A stretch of 64,000 nucleotides of DNA from Hirudo medicinalis (GCA_011800805.1 MPNW01000004.1:204858-268857), one strand, 5' to 3'. Counted from the stretch's first letter, positions 12,385 to 26,600 are shown. Notes: generated by a model not told the origin, from the letters alone. Numbers and translations are program-made.

Positions 12385-14981
12385 TCACTTTTCATCTTGC
12401 AACTTTGGGATGGTTGGTATCAATAAAGGCGACAGTTTGTTGTCCACAGTGACGAACTTGCTGTACAAATAGAGGGATATTATGACTAGAATTGTACCAC
12501 CATAAAAGATGATTGTTGGCTGGAAGTTGAACAACACCATAGAAGCAAAGCAAGCCAGGATTATTGAGCCACTTGTAGCAAAACCCTGATAGAAAAACAA
12601 AATTAGAGGTTATTTTAGTGAATCCCGATGTCTCTGGGTGGCTGGATCTCACTTGATGATATATAAAAATCTGAATTGCATGAATTGAAGAATGAGAAAA
12701 TAGGTCGAATAAATCTGCAGAACCAACCTTGAGAATGTTATCAGCATACTTGACCACTGCGGCAACTATGAGACCACCAAGGGCAAGTAAAAATACAGTG
12801 AACCAGACCATGAAATCATAGCCAAAAAAGAAACCCTTCTCTGAAATCGCTTGACCCTCCTTCACACAACAGACAACCATTCCCAGGATAAAGCCCAGCA
12901 CTCCAAGCTGGACATTCCTGATGTAAACAGACTGAGGAGTGCTCTTGAGAAGTTTCTCAAAATAGACACCAGAAAAACCAGACAAGAAACAGGCCATCAC
13001 CACAGCAGAAAATCCCAAGAAGGGGCTCTGTTCGTGGGAGGACTTGCCTGAAGAGGAAGATGGATTTTCAATGGAGGCTGATGGTAGTTGAACCAGAGCC
13101 ACACCTCCCATAAGTACCATTAAAGAGAACCACTGGACTGGACTAAGTTGTTTACGAAGCATTATTACACTGAAGAGTGCTGTGGTCAGTAGCTTGAGCT
13201 GATAGGCTACCTATAAAGAGTTGGACTACAGTCATTTAGTATGTAATATTAATAGTAATATAAATGAATTTGTTGCAATTGAGAAATGTCATGCCTGAAA
13301 TTTAGCTGCTTCAAGATTAGTGGCAGCCACATATAGAAGATTGTTCTGTATGACGTAGAGGAAACCAGGCACTGAGACTTTGAGGCAATCCATAGGTTCG
13401 TGGATGATGTTCACCTTCAAATGCTCCATCAACTTTCTACAAAATGACCATCAATTACTACTGGTGATGGTGTCAGCAAGTTTTAAAATTGTTATGATAT
13501 TTTTAATTTAAAACTATGTGAGAAGGGACATAAGTCTTGTGAATGTGTACATAAGTTCTTCTAAAATCCAAGTGTTCAAACAGTCAATCAAATACCAATC
13601 CAGCTTTTACCTAACCTGACATTGAATTCCTCTTGGCCAAAAATTATGACAAGACAGGTGAGGCACTTGACGAGCTCTGACATGCAGACAGCAGAAGTCG
13701 AGAAGAACATGTCACCGGCTCGTGTTCGAACGTATCTCATCGTCAGAGTCTGGGTGGCATTCTGCACCATCAGGGTAACCAGACTAGCCAGGGCAAGGTA
13801 AGGAGTGCTGCCCTTTCCATTTCCTGATGAAGAACCTAATTATTGTAACAAATTTGCAAAGTTGTGCAACATCAACGTGAAAGTAAATTCTTTGTTTGCC
13901 TAATGACACGAGTGTACTGAACTTCTTTAATTACAGATTAAATTAAAGATTCAAATGCTAGCGTAAGTATTAGTATGTTTAATTAATGCACAATAATCAG
14001 TAATAATGTATACATATTGAACTCTCCCTTCAAAGCTCTTTTCAACTTTCAACTCACAGCACTTGTTCGCTATTGGACTTGTGGACATATTTAGCCTTAG
14101 ATGGAGTTTATAACAACAGTGTTGATTTAGAATTTATATTAACAAATATATATTTCTTTATATTGTTATGGTTAATGTTTAATATAATTTTTAGAATGAT
14201 TAGGATGATGATGATGAGGAGGAGCATGATGTCCGATGTTGGTGTTCATAATGATAACAATAATAATTACTAAAATCTAAATAATCTAAAGCAGCTGAAC
14301 ATTGAAGTGCCAACATAAAAATCTTATTAAGCACTATTACATTTCACTGACACATTTGCAAGTGAACACAAAGAAATACATCCTAGTTTAAGAAACAAAT
14401 GTTTTAAGAGATCCTATTATCTAACAAATAAAAATAATTAATTGCAATTGGTTGGCCATGTTCATGCTGAAACAACATACTCTTTAACAAATAAACATTG
14501 TCATGATGACAAGAGCAAAATATCAGAACCACTGAAGCCAAGTGTTTATGTAATTGTGCCCTTACAAATATAGATATAATTATATACTTGAAGTATTACA
14601 TAAATTGGCTTGTTCTTGTCTACTAAATAATTAACATGAAATTTACTAATGGCCAACAAGTTTTATAAATCCATGAATTATAAGTTCCAAGCTTTAAAAT
14701 TCCAAAAATTACCTTTTCTTTTCAATGCCATTAGAATTCAAAACGTATAAAAACAATCGAACAAAAAGTGGAAACGCGAGACCTCATTTAATCCAAGCAG
14801 GTCTCGAAGTCAGGCAGTACCTTGGTGCCCGAATTCATGTGCAATCAACCATGCAAGCAGGTTTTAAACAACGATTGTTCAATGTTAGTGAATACCGTGC
14901 CTTTTCAATAGCTGAGCTCATTTCTCAATAAATCGTGCATGTTAAATGTAATACTTTACCCTCTGTCTCGGCTGTCGGCAT
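12385..14981 (-). CDS. SLC35A2: UDP-sugar transporter, SLC35A2/A3 type, 5 exons
   Basis: Exons (5' to 3' on minus): 14981-14960, 13835-13616, 13436-13295, 13210-12728, 12585-12385; 1068 nt, 355 aa, all phases consistent. The family is Golgi multi-pass antiporters exchanging UDP-galactose or UDP-GlcNAc for UMP. Supporting motifs are TLTMRYVRTRAGD, VIQNNLLYVAATNLEAAKFQ, VAYQLKLLTTALFSV, SGFSGVYFEKLLK, KGFFFGYDFMVW and VKYADNILKGFATSGS. RTRxGD and GFFFGY look closer to SLC35A2 than to SLC35A3. The first exon encodes only MPTAETE plus one base before a clear GTAAAG donor. Intron 3 has a GC donor (CAG followed by GCATGA): keeping the strongly conserved KFQ-VAYQLK join in frame needs it. Substrate cannot be decided from sequence alone. 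Confidence 0.9.
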
Positions 14982-16172
14982 AAATACCAGAATACAATAC
15001 AGAAAGTTAAATAACTTTCACAGTGCTATTTAAGTTATAATTCTTAGAACAGAAAATTAAAGTTATGATCACTTTGATAACTTTCACGATGTCATTAAAG
15101 TTGTGATTCTTAGAATAGAAAATTAAAGGTGTGATCACTGATGTTTACAATGAAGAACATAATGTTAAAACTAAACTTAACATCAAATCACATGCAATTG
15201 ATAATTAATTGATAACCAATTTTTTATGAGCAAACTTATTTAAAAAAAAACGTTTTAATTTTCGTGATTGTAAAACAAATGAGACTTGGCAAATTTTGCG
15301 CTGCACTGACTACTCAACTGAAAATAATTATAGGTTTAAAATAACAACTACAGCCCTAATAGGCCTTCCGCTGTAATTGAGAAATCATTGGGTCAAATGT
15401 TTATTTATCGCCGTATCGCACTCAGAGATCAGACATATCACAAGATACCGAAGGTAATGACAATGAATCCGAATGTGATTTCAGTGGCATATGTTCCATC
15501 AAGATCATTTCAAGAGTGAGGGCAGCTTTCATTGAGGAGGAAAGTTTTTAAGGCGATGGACAACTAGGCTGGACCAGTATTTGTTGCTGAGGGGCAGCCA
15601 GCTCTAGATTTGAGGACCAACAAAGTCGGCGGACTTGCCATCATCAGTTCGACTAGGGGTCTGAGCTCTCACCTTCCCGTGATATAGCTTCTGATGGAAA
15701 TATTTGCAAGAACACCTAACTACAGCTCACAAGGGATGCCATTTGTGGAACCAAGGGGCTTTTACCTCCTTTAATACACCATGCCAACACTAAAGTGCCA
15801 AGAATAAATCCCATCTAGATGAATTAAATTTTAACTTGTGATTTTGTGATAACCACAAGAACAAATTCAGCTTCAATCTTACTTATCTATAAAGTACGTA
15901 GAAAAAAGTTACTTATTAGAGCTTCTGAGATTATTTGATAAAACAAACTGCCGTGCAACTGTCAAGGATGCCAATTTAAAAACATTTGGTCCCAAAAAAT
16001 TGCTAAGGAAGAACAAAACAGGCACCGACAATTTGCAATGAAATCATCATCACAGCGGGATGGAAATAAATAATGAGTTAAACATAAAAAGTCGAGCTTA
16101 AATTGCATTTATATTGCGAATTCCACTTCAGAGGAGACTTGTCACAGTAGCGAATGTAGTTTGAACTCAAGC
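14982..16172. other. Intergenic region between LDB and SLC35A2
   Basis: AT-rich, no gene supported. It lies downstream of the LDB stop and upstream of SLC35A2, so it should hold the LDB 3' UTR and the SLC35A2 promoter. No distinctive motif seen. Confidence 0.5.
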
Positions 16173-16885
16173 TTAGCGTCTATTGGCCTGGCCAGGTCCC
16201 GAAGGTTGAAGCTGAATGGTCGACCCGACCGAGGGTTTGCAATCAACTGACAAATCATCTCCATCTAGGGGAGGAGCTTTATATTGGGAATTTTCCAATC
16301 TCGAGATGAGTCTCTCGTCCTCCTCGCCTAATTCCCCGCCCATCAGAGTGGGCTCGCCGACGAGCATGACGTCTTGGACCAATCCATTTGCAGGAAAGAT
16401 CGGTCCGACGCTGTTTCCTATGTTGACAATGTTGTTGCTGTTGTTGGTACTTGGAGATTTTTTGGCCTTGGAAACCATAGAAGGTGTAGGACTAGCAGGA
16501 TTTCCAGATTTGTTGCCTCCACTATTGGATGCCTGAGATTTTTTCTTCCTTCTTTTAGCAGCTGGCCTTGAAGTCTCTGTTAATGAATTAACAATTAATA
16601 ATTTAAATAAATAATATCGACACGACAAATTCGTGATAAAAAAAACTCCTCTAATATTCACCTGGCGGTGCAACGATTCTCTGCCACTTTTGAAACAACG
16701 TGGTCTTCAGACAGTCCCTGGGGCTGAGACCATAGACTTTGTGTCTGCACATGAGCTCCTGCATGGGCTCCAGAATGACGCAAAGCTGCATGCAGTTATT
16801 ATTTCAATTAGTAAAATGTAACTTAATGGTCCTCATAAGGTACAGAGTCCTTAATACAAAGACCTATTGCCACATCTAATGTTTG

Positions 16886-16934
<49 letters not shown>

Positions 16935-18757
16935 TGTACATATTTATTAAATAATGCAAATATTGCATTAATTTTTCATTATAATATAAAATATAGAATA
17001 ATATAATAAAATGTAAATCTTTACAATATAAAAAATATAGTACAAGTTATAATTATGCTGTACACAACTGAGTAATTATTATTCTCAATAACAGCCAAAC
17101 TCACCCTCAAGAAATTGAGAGTGTTTTTGGTCAAACCCTGGCATGTTATGTTCTGAGACAACTGATCAGCCAATCCTGGGTCTTGCTGGGATCAAACAGG
17201 CTTAACTTTAAATCAGTCAATTCATTTACGCTCAGTCTACTGGCAAGAAATAGCATGGCTGAAGTCAAATATTTAGTGAAGAAGTACTGAAGCGGCTAAA
17301 CAATTTCACGGCGATATTGCAATGATAACGACGAACAAATAATAACAACACGACGACCGGATAACAACAAACAAACTTGGACGGACAGGACACTCCTAGG
17401 CACGAGCTCATGATGTTGTCTGGTCATGAAATGCCAAGACCTAATCCTCATGAGGTCATCAAAGGTGAATTCCAGCATCAGGTGACCGTCGGTAACGACC
17501 TCGAAGATAAGAAAGAGAAACCGAATGCACAGTTTCACAGATGATTTAAAGAAACGATATAAAACATATCCCTTGCAATATGCTGATTCTGAGAGGACAA
17601 GCAGATCATAAGGCTACATAATCCATGAGTTACTCAGAAAATTATTCATTATTAATTTCACACACTTTTTGAAAGAAACATAACTTTTTCAGAAAACATT
17701 AAAAAATGCAGTTGATAAAAAATGGGTATATTAAAGTCATTAAAGTCATTAGTTTCATTAGTGTCATTAGAGTCATTAAAGTCATATGCCCGAGCACATT
17801 GTGAATTAACAGATTCAACTTGTCTCCAACAACAGTGATAACCACCAACCTTTGTGAATACATTCTTTCCATGGTAGGATACCATGTAGGCCTGCTCACA
17901 ATCGAGGATAATGGAGGTGTTTTGGAAAGATTCTTTGCAGTACTTCAGGATGTAGTAGATGTCGGTCACGCCTCCCTCGAAAAGACTGCGGAAATATCTG
18001 GGGATGAGGCTCCTGCCGATGGCTGGATGGAAGTGCAAAAAGAAGGAAGGTACAGAATGAAGATTCATCCATTTAATAATTTGTACATTGCTTTCATCCA
18101 AATTACCCAATCATTTTCATCCCTTGGCATCCATCATTCTTTGCCCATTTTCTTTGATTTTTGCATGCATTGCAAGCGATTTAAAAAATACTCAACCGAT
18201 ATATTTTTAGAATTGGAATGTATTACAACTGCTTGCACTTTATCATAAATACTTAAATCCATAAAATTTCTTTGAATTTTTGAAAACGTTTGTAAGTAAT
18301 TGTTAAATTTGGCCCAATCAGAGATACAATAAATTGCAAAACATCTACTTACTGTATCTCTTAGGCCCATCTTCCAAAGTGAATGACAGCGTCAAGATAG
18401 CATCGTCCTCAAAGAATTCTGTGGCAAATGCATCCCACCACAAGTTGTCACTATCCTTTTTGTGTTTTTAACACAATAAATAATGATTAGGTGTTGTTTG
18501 AAACACCACTAAATAGACAACAACAAAAATATTTCATTAAATATACAAATTTTTGAATATAATATAGAACTTTAGTTAAAACTTGTGTGATACCTCATTT
18601 GAATTTTGAGATATTGATGTGCTCCAAAAATATTTATTTCATAGAAGATAAACTCAATAAAAGTTAATCTAAAGGTTTTACATCCATCCTTTGCTGGAGC
18701 CTTTTGTTCATCTCATGGATTCTATAATCAGGATGACCCATGAAAGGAGCTGGCCTC
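16173..18757 (-). CDS. LDB1: LIM domain-binding protein (LDB/Chip/NLI), 5' end unresolved
   Basis: Exons found (minus): 18757-18682, 18455-18353, 18022-17850, 17499-17377, 17185-17105, 16785-16662, 16576-16173; about 361 aa. LDB is a nuclear cofactor that dimerises and bridges LIM-homeodomain and LMO proteins at enhancers. Dimerisation-domain signatures include DYRIHEMNKRLQ, DNLWWDAFATEFFEDDA, LIPRYFRSLFEGGVTDIYY, EFTFDDLMRIRSWHF and LEPMQELMCRHKVYGLSPRD. A basic nuclear-localisation run (KRRKKK) opens the last exon. The C-terminal LIM-interaction domain is intact (VMLVGEPTLMGGELGEEDER, then LISRLENSQY). The first exon found begins in phase 2, so at least one coding exon with the start ATG lies further upstream, in or beyond 18758-20340, and was not identified. 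Confidence 0.92.
16890..16933. repeat. (TG)n microsatellite
   Basis: About 22 perfect TG units in an LDB intron, between the exons starting at 16785 and ending at 17105. Confidence 0.95.
17730..17783. repeat. Six-copy 9-bp tandem repeat (ATTAAAGTC)
   Basis: Units read on the plus strand: ATTAAAGTC twice, ATTAGTTTC, ATTAGTGTC, ATTAGAGTC, ATTAAAGTC. The array lies in the LDB intron beginning at 17849, about 65 nt downstream of the donor on the transcribed strand. It is intronic, so its 9-nt period has no reading-frame consequence. Confidence 0.85.
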
Positions 18758-21700
18758 CTTTTTAAAGATAAAATCATATATAAGTCTTTTAATTCAAAAC
18801 TGATGATAAAAACAAAAATAGCTTGCATCCACTAAGCAAAACGATTTAAAAAAAAAATAACATTTCAGTAAAAATATTAGATTTCAAATCACCATAAGAT
18901 TCTCTAAGAGCCATTCCTTATCATTAACAGTACCAAGTTTATCTAAAACATCATGAAAATCTTCATGCCATTAAAAATCAAATTAAATCACAAAACAATT
19001 TAAATTGATTAAATAACTATGCAACATTTCAACAAACCAGGCAAAGACCAGAACTTACATTACACCATAGTCTCTTTCAAACATATTGGACGATTACCTC
19101 CTGATTAAAAGTATGTCGTTCCTAATTGGTTTTTAATAATTTAAGAATTTACATATTAGGGTTTAATCGCGGCCAATAAAAACGTGTTCACAAAAATAAA
19201 CAAATAGTCAGACAACACAACCTACTGCTCAGCAGTTGTTGGAAACGTATCTTGATCTTTTAAAATCTGAATTAGATCTCAAGTCACGATAGGACTAGAA
19301 ACAAAAAGGGGACAGAAACAATATTAATGTATGCGCACACTTTCGGAGATGGTGGCAGACGATGCTCCAGCAAAATTCCACTTTTAGTCCTTCTTAATTT
19401 GATGATTGCCTGTTATAAACTCCAAAAAAAATATTTCTTATTAATGTCTACGTTTTCAACAAATTACATTAATTGCTGCAACATGATTAACTTTTGGAGC
19501 AGCTTTTTCTTTTTGCAGTTTGAAGGTAGGTAGCTTTTCATTTTCAATATCTGGACACAGATTTATGAAATACGTTGACGTGAATCTAGTTTTAAAATGT
19601 GTGTAAATGGGGTATATTGAAAATTATAACTACCACTCTTATGTTTAACTGTGGAATATGATAAGGCAATTACGGTAACGATGTTGGTGACGATGATGAT
19701 TATAACGTCAAAGAAAGTGATATTAAAAGTGTAAGTAATGACAACGATAATGACACAAGATCGACTTGCAATAATGACTCACAAGTCAATCAACTTGATG
19801 ATAATGATGTCCGCGATGATAGCATGGTTTTCCTGTGATGATGATGCTGGCGGCAACAAAATTGAAAATGATTTAAGAAGCTATGATGCTGCTCCCTCTC
19901 CTCATCACCATCACTGTCACAAACGAAACCATTAAATCTCTAAAAATATTAAATCCTCCCTGATTCAGTCACATCATTCTCTTTCACACATTCACTTCAT
20001 CAAATTCTAGCAGCGCGACAAGCGGTCAAATCAAAGCGAGAGTGGGGAAGAGAACAAAAAGACAATCTGGGGAATAAGTAGCGCCACATAGAAACGGACA
20101 AAAAAGAGAAGCTAGGCCGGGAAGGGGACTAATTTATGCGTTGTATAAAGGTAGATTACTGTACCAATTTAGATAGCATTTCGCGATAGTACCAGTCGGC
20201 TCTATCCCGAAAGCTTATGGAGTTTTGAGTTTGGGTGGAAAACAAGGAAAGAGAGGACATGGGTATTCCAAAGCATATTTCATTTCATTCATGCGAAGGA
20301 GTATCTGTGGGTATTGGAGACATATGCTAAATGACTTACTACCTTGAAGACCGAGAAAGACAACAAATGTGATATAGAGACCGTTGTTTGAAAAGTTATT
20401 AATAACAGTAATAATAATAATAATAATAATCATCATCATCATCATCATCATCATTATTATCATGGCAATTAATTATCATTATTATTAGTGTCACTGATGT
20501 TAAACATTTTATTATCACGTGTTTCAAATGTCGCCAAGAATCAAAGAAATGGAATGCCTTCTTAAATTCGTTTTCTGATCAACTTTTATCGACATCAGAT
20601 GTGATATCATTCTATTTTTAATAATGTGTTCACGTCATTTTTATTTTTATTAGCGTTTTCATTAAAATATTGCTGTTTGCGCCTTCCTCTTTTAGCATCT
20701 CTCTTACGATTGTCTTGGATACAACTGAAGGTGGAAGAATTTAATTCAAGAAATTCCCTCGCCTCAATTTTCGCAACATTTGCGGGTGCCGCGAGAAATG
20801 AAGAGGCAACATCCAAAACATTGTTAAGTAGAGCACAATTTTTAAGAAATGTTGTGTTGAATCATCCAATAGGAGACTCCATTATAATTGAACACGTTTT
20901 CAATAATGAATGACATCAGAGCGACATGATTTTTCTGTAATGAACAATTAATTTAAAGAATTCCGGTAATTAACTTAATATATGTGATTGCTCGATATTT
21001 AGAATTTAATCGAAATAAGATTTAGTTTGATTTAAAAAATATTTCAATGAAGTTAATAAATTTTATTTAAACATTTCGAGAGGTCGTCGAAACCAAAATA
21101 GATCTCATTATTTAAATATCTTTATTGTTCGTTTTGCTTAACTGTTTTTCCATTAGAAATAGCAGCATTTAATTGATCGAAGGGTTTAAAATGACAGCAA
21201 GCTGAGAATTCATTCTATAGTGCGTCTTTTCCGGGTTGATTGGTTGAGCAATGCTTGAAGGGAGGAAATGCCTTTCATTGATGGATAAATAACTCCGAAA
21301 AGTAAAATACTCATATCTACATATTATTTGGAACAAAATGTTCACATAAAATTCACGTTTTAAAAGAGTCAGGGGTTTAAATGTTTCGGAGTTTGCTAAT
21401 AATAAAATTATACATATCAATAGCAAAATATTAGTACCAATTTCAAACAAAAGGACAAAGACAAATTCTATGCCCTTTAGTGGAATTTTGTGAGATGCTT
21501 CGTCCAATGTTGAAGCAACTGTAAAGTGTTCAGCCGCCGACCGCTGCCCCATTACTGCATACGTGCAAGACAATCTATGCAGGAAAGATGGTCTATTCCG
21601 TCAATTAGAGTCGGTCTTTTTTTCGAATGAAAGTTTTGAAAAATAATTAGGAAATTTTCTTTTAAAATGTCATTAAAATTGAAGAATCCACTCTTCTTCC

Positions 21701-23612
21701 GCACATTAAAGAGCATAGTTTTAATTGAAAAATTATCTCGAATTGATTTTTTTTCTCTAGGGAAAGAGAAAATGTTTATTTTTTTGTTTTCTCAATGAGA
21801 TTCAAGAATTTTTATGAATTAACATTCCAGTCCAAATCCAGTCAAAAAGACATAACGTCATAACAAAATTAATTTTTTTTATTTTTATTGTTAAAAATCA
21901 TTTATTGTTGCCGTCCATTTAATTGCTGTCGGAGAAATGATTATATTGAATGTGATTCAGAAATTGGCTTCATCGATGTATATGTGAGCACTAGAGCGTC
22001 TATGCTTCATTCAAACGTCGAACAATTAAAGAGGAACCCCCATAGTTATATTTTAAAATTGATAAATTCTGTCTAGGTAGAAAAGATTTTTCTCGTAAAA
22101 ACTTCAATTATTTTCGACCATTTTATCAGCCGCCATTCGACGATTTCGAACTTCGAAAAAATCCCGAAGTTTATTGTCGGACACATATCGTCTGCTCGCT
22201 TTAGTAAGTGGATGCGTTTTTAGCGTCCATTAAATTTCAAGTTTTCTTTACTTCAAAAAATCGACCATCACGATATAATATATAAAAATTAATTCATATT
22301 TTAAAAAGATTTTTAATGCATCAAATTATGAAGCCTCAGCTAGAAGGATCATTTGAAACTTTGTGAATGGAATTAATTTCTACCTCAGCTTTTCGTTAGG
22401 AGTGACCTAATAAACATAAACATATAAAACAATAATGCAATTTATTTAAAACATATTAAATTTAGTCATTGAGTGAGAAATCCAGAGCTAATTTGAATTC
22501 ATCATTAGAATGAAACTAAATATGAAAAATAATATTAAGGACTTGTAATTTCAGTTCCACTTGTGAGTCTCGTTTCGGACGCCTGATTAGTGAGGGAATT
22601 TAAAACCTAGAAAAATTCAACAGGTCGCAGGTTAGACTCCGCCTCCAGGATTACTGCGGAATGTTCTATCGCCTGAAAGAACTTGTATTAGTTTTGGGAT
22701 TTATTTGCAATTTATTTATTCTTACCACAAGCAGGTTATGAAATATATATTAACGTGAAATAAGTCATAAAGCAGATTATATGAATTTCAGAAGAATTTA
22801 TTTGCTAAAAGTATACCTACACATTTTATATTAATTAAAATAAACTAAATATTATAAATTCAATTGAATGATGACAAGCCAATCACTGAACTTTATATTT
22901 TAGCATCAATCAGGTCTTATTCATTGTTTCAGCTAATGAAGAACAAACAAAAATCGCAGCAATTTTCAAAGAGGAATGTGAATTTAACGCGAGCATAAAT
23001 CCGACGTAGAGTCCAGCAATTTTAGAGAAATTCCAGGCCAAGTTGTAGCTACACGCATGTGTCGTAAAGTCAAAATCGTTGATTTCATAACAAATAATTT
23101 TAATTAAGTATACTAGTTCTGGCTTATACGAATATTTGTTAACTTTAAGATGCGCCCTTCATTAATATGTCCATCGCCAGAGTGACCCTCGGGCATCGAG
23201 CGCGCACGGACGAATAGGCGGGTTTTGATGTGGCGTATGAACGCTGAGTTTGGAAATACTGGAGCAGAGATAAGCAGTATTAAAAGTATTTTATCCGTTC
23301 CCTTCATTCACTCCACGACAAGGTACGCCGTTTGACGACGAAGTCTGAAACTTAGAAAAGTAGGAAAAATATTTTCAATCTTTTATTTTATTTTTTTTTT
23401 TATTTCAAATCGCTTTTAGTTAATTGCTTGCTTAAGATTTCCTGCTAAACGAAATATTATATAAATAATATAATTTTTTTTTAATACTCTTCAGGAAAGA
23501 ATACTTTGAAAATTACAGGAGTTGAGAAAGACGAATAATTCTGGGTTCTGAATTTGGAAAAATTTCGCAAAAATTTGTTGATTATTTGTCGAACATTCGA
23601 ATAATTCCGAAG
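18758..23612. other. Gene-poor region: LDB 5' part and protocadherin upstream flank
   Basis: No complete gene supported. The missing LDB first exon(s) should lie here or upstream, but no candidate was convincing. A 134-codon minus frame at 21169-21573 carries one hydrophobic stretch but no recognisable family. Sequence is strongly AT-rich with scattered CAT/ATT runs. Confidence 0.5.
20410..20462. repeat. Compound (AAT)n(CAT)n microsatellite
   Basis: Contiguous AAT units followed by CAT units and ATT units. It generates an artificial Met/Ile-rich frame on the minus strand. Confidence 0.9.
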
Positions 23613-23623
23613 ATGAAAACAAA

Positions 23624-26600
23624 ATGGCAAACATTTTCCATACATCTGACAAGCACTTTGCTGGCCATGATATTAACAGACGACAGGATCCTCCTGTCGT
23701 TGCCAGTGGCAACGGAAGATTTCAACAGCCCCTTCGTTACCATGCCAACGAAGAATCCGATGAGAACACGATTATTGGCGACGTTCGAAAGGACTTCCAG
23801 AAGCGGCTCGGAAAAATGGCCGACAGCAACATAAACAACGCCGTCACCAATGGCAACGACAACAGGAACCGGCCGGCAAGTTTCACCTTCGCCTTCCTAA
23901 AAAATTCCAATCAGAAGTTCTTCAAGATAGACAGAACGACCGGTGTCGTCAGGACAACCTCGACTCGTTTGGATAGAGAGGCCATCTGCTCGAGCAATGT
24001 AAGCGGAATTGATAATCTTGCAGTGACATGATGCTGATGATGATGATTATGATGACCGTCGTTATTAAATTCATTTCAATTCGCAAAGATCACTTTAACA
24101 ACGAATGAATTCCCTAAGGACAGAATTTCCCTACAAGGGCAAAAAAAAAACAAGATTAATAATAACAATAATATTAATAATTAATTCGATATTATTTACT
24201 TGGATAAATCTTCCCCAATAACAATATAAATATTTAATAATGTTTTAGATAAATTTGCCTTGCAATTCCGGAACACTCCAGTTACAATCCCCGTATTTTT
24301 TTTATTTAAAAGCGAATATTTTCACTTTTTATAATAAAAATAGTCAAACTCAAAGACGTTCCCATGGTGACCAATATTATAGATGACCATCGGCGTATAT
24401 TTTCTGCATTGATGAGCATGTGTTTTGCATTTCTGTCAAGCCTACTTTATGTTTCCCGTATTTGTCTTTTGAGAAATTTAGGCAAATGACACGTCGAATT
24501 TAAACTAAATTAATTTAAAATTAAACAATTAAAATAGCACTCGTAATAATTACTGTTAAATAATCCGACTAACAGATTGAATATTTGGTTTCCACCATAA
24601 CTACTATCATCATCAGGACACGTGCACCATCGAGACAGACGTTATCATCTACCGAAACTCGAGTCCTCAATCAATGCTCAAACTCATATTCGAAGTCGTC
24701 GATATCAACGACAATCATCCCATTTTCCCCAACACCGTCCTCTCAGAAACCATTTCTGAAGGAGCAGGTAGAGGCGAATTGTTTTCAGTCAGACCAGCTA
24801 CTGACAAGGACAGTCTTAAGTTTGGCGTCGTCAGGTATTTCCTCAGAGATACTTTTGGAGGGCTCTTTGACATCTCTTTCACAGAAAGAGCCAATCACAG
24901 GGAGGTACTGGTGACCTTTTTACTTAATATTATTTTTAAACATTGAATTATTGATGACGATGCGAAAGTTAGCATTGATGTCTTTTCGTGATAATCCAGT
25001 TTGAAGTTAAAATAATTTCATAACAGTTTGTTTCCAATCTGGACGTAACCATTGCATGTCATTAATTGTTACTGCCAACATTTGGTTTTAAAAATAATTA
25101 ATTTCAACTATTGATGACGGCACCTTTCTTATAGTCTGGAATTTCCTAGCCAACAATCATTGCAGGAACCTCTCTTGACGATCCATCTCAAAGGATCGCT
25201 AGACAGAGAATCGAAAGATTTTTACTCTCTCGAGTTGTTAGCAGCAGATGGAGGCCTACCGTCGAAAACTGGTTCCATGTTTGTGGACATCAGCGTCTCC
25301 GACGAAAACGACAATGCCCCTGTTTTCCAGAATCTTCCATACTATTTGGAAATCCCAGAAAACACCGCAGTGTCCAATTTTTTCAGCGTTCAGGCTCTGG
25401 ATAAAGACATAGATTTGAATGGAAAAGTGGAATACCGCTTGTCACCGGAGTCTTCGTACAGATTTGGTCAAGATTTCGACATTAACAAGATCACCGGTTC
25501 TTTAAGGATACTTCGGCCTCTAGATTACGAACTTTATGACACAGCAATACTAGTTATTGTTGCCAACGATGTTGGAATTCACAGACACTCAGCTTCTGCT
25601 TCTCTCACAATATCCGTCATCGACACGAACGATAATGCCCCAGAGATCGACATCATAGACACCAGTAAGCCAACAACACTCCGTTCCCAAGGAAGAGAGT
25701 CAGAAGGAAAACAAAAACTTTTGTTCCTGGAAGAAAACTCCCCTCCTAAAACGATCGTCGCTTCTCTTCATGTCTTGGACTTGGATTCTGGTCTTGGAGG
25801 AGCCGTGGATTGTTCGGTGTCTTCAGAAAATGCGGATGAACAAGAATTATTTGAGTAAGCGGCTGCTGGTGCAATTAATCTTCCATAATATTCTTTAATA
25901 TTATTACTATTAATAAGAATGAATTCTGCTGTTAAATTCGATAAAAAGAAATTATAATTTAACAAAATTTATTTACAAAATCTACAACTAAATTGTGAAT
26001 GTTATGAATAGAAATGACATTGTATTAGGCACTGTAATTCATTTACCTCTGCAATAATGACTTTCTAGAAGTCGCTATTAATATTTCTTAAAATCAGGCA
26101 AAAAATTCGTGTGTGTATCGTGAAATACCTTTAGTGGAACGTCGCAAATAACGTAGAGGCAGTAATAGAAGATTTATCAGGATATGCAGGATATGGATAG
26201 AGGCTTAAGAGAGCAAACGAGTGACCTGATTTACCATTTCATTCACCAAATTCCGTGCAACGCAATCTCAGATGTGTCTGCGTGTGCATGGCTTTAATTT
26301 GGTGGCGTGCGTTATCATTATTACTCATAATTAACAACTATTACGGTATTAATTGTTTTAATGTTGTTGTTTTTTGTTTTTTTATAAATTTTCTTAAATT
26401 ATTTCAGTTGTTTCAAGAGGTTGCGAAACATTAAAACATAAAAATTAATTGAATTTGCTAATTGGTTTGATTTGCTTTTCCAAAACTATACTTTTCTCGC
26501 ATTTCTTCGTCTTGAGTTATCCGTAATAAAACCTGCGTTAACGTTGCTAAATCGGGTAAATTTTCTCCTGACTCACCCTCACAAATGACTTACCTACTCG

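Noticed and set aside
20289..20335. Minus-strand ATG frame considered as LDB first exon
   Set aside because: It hits a stop after 12 codons without a usable donor in the required phase.
20626..20913. 95-codon plus frame with a hydrophobic start
   Set aside because: Looks signal-like at first, but no conserved domain and no exon context.
21169..21573. 134-codon minus frame with one hydrophobic stretch
   Set aside because: No recognisable domain, AT-rich codon content, no splice or neighbour support; plausible by chance.
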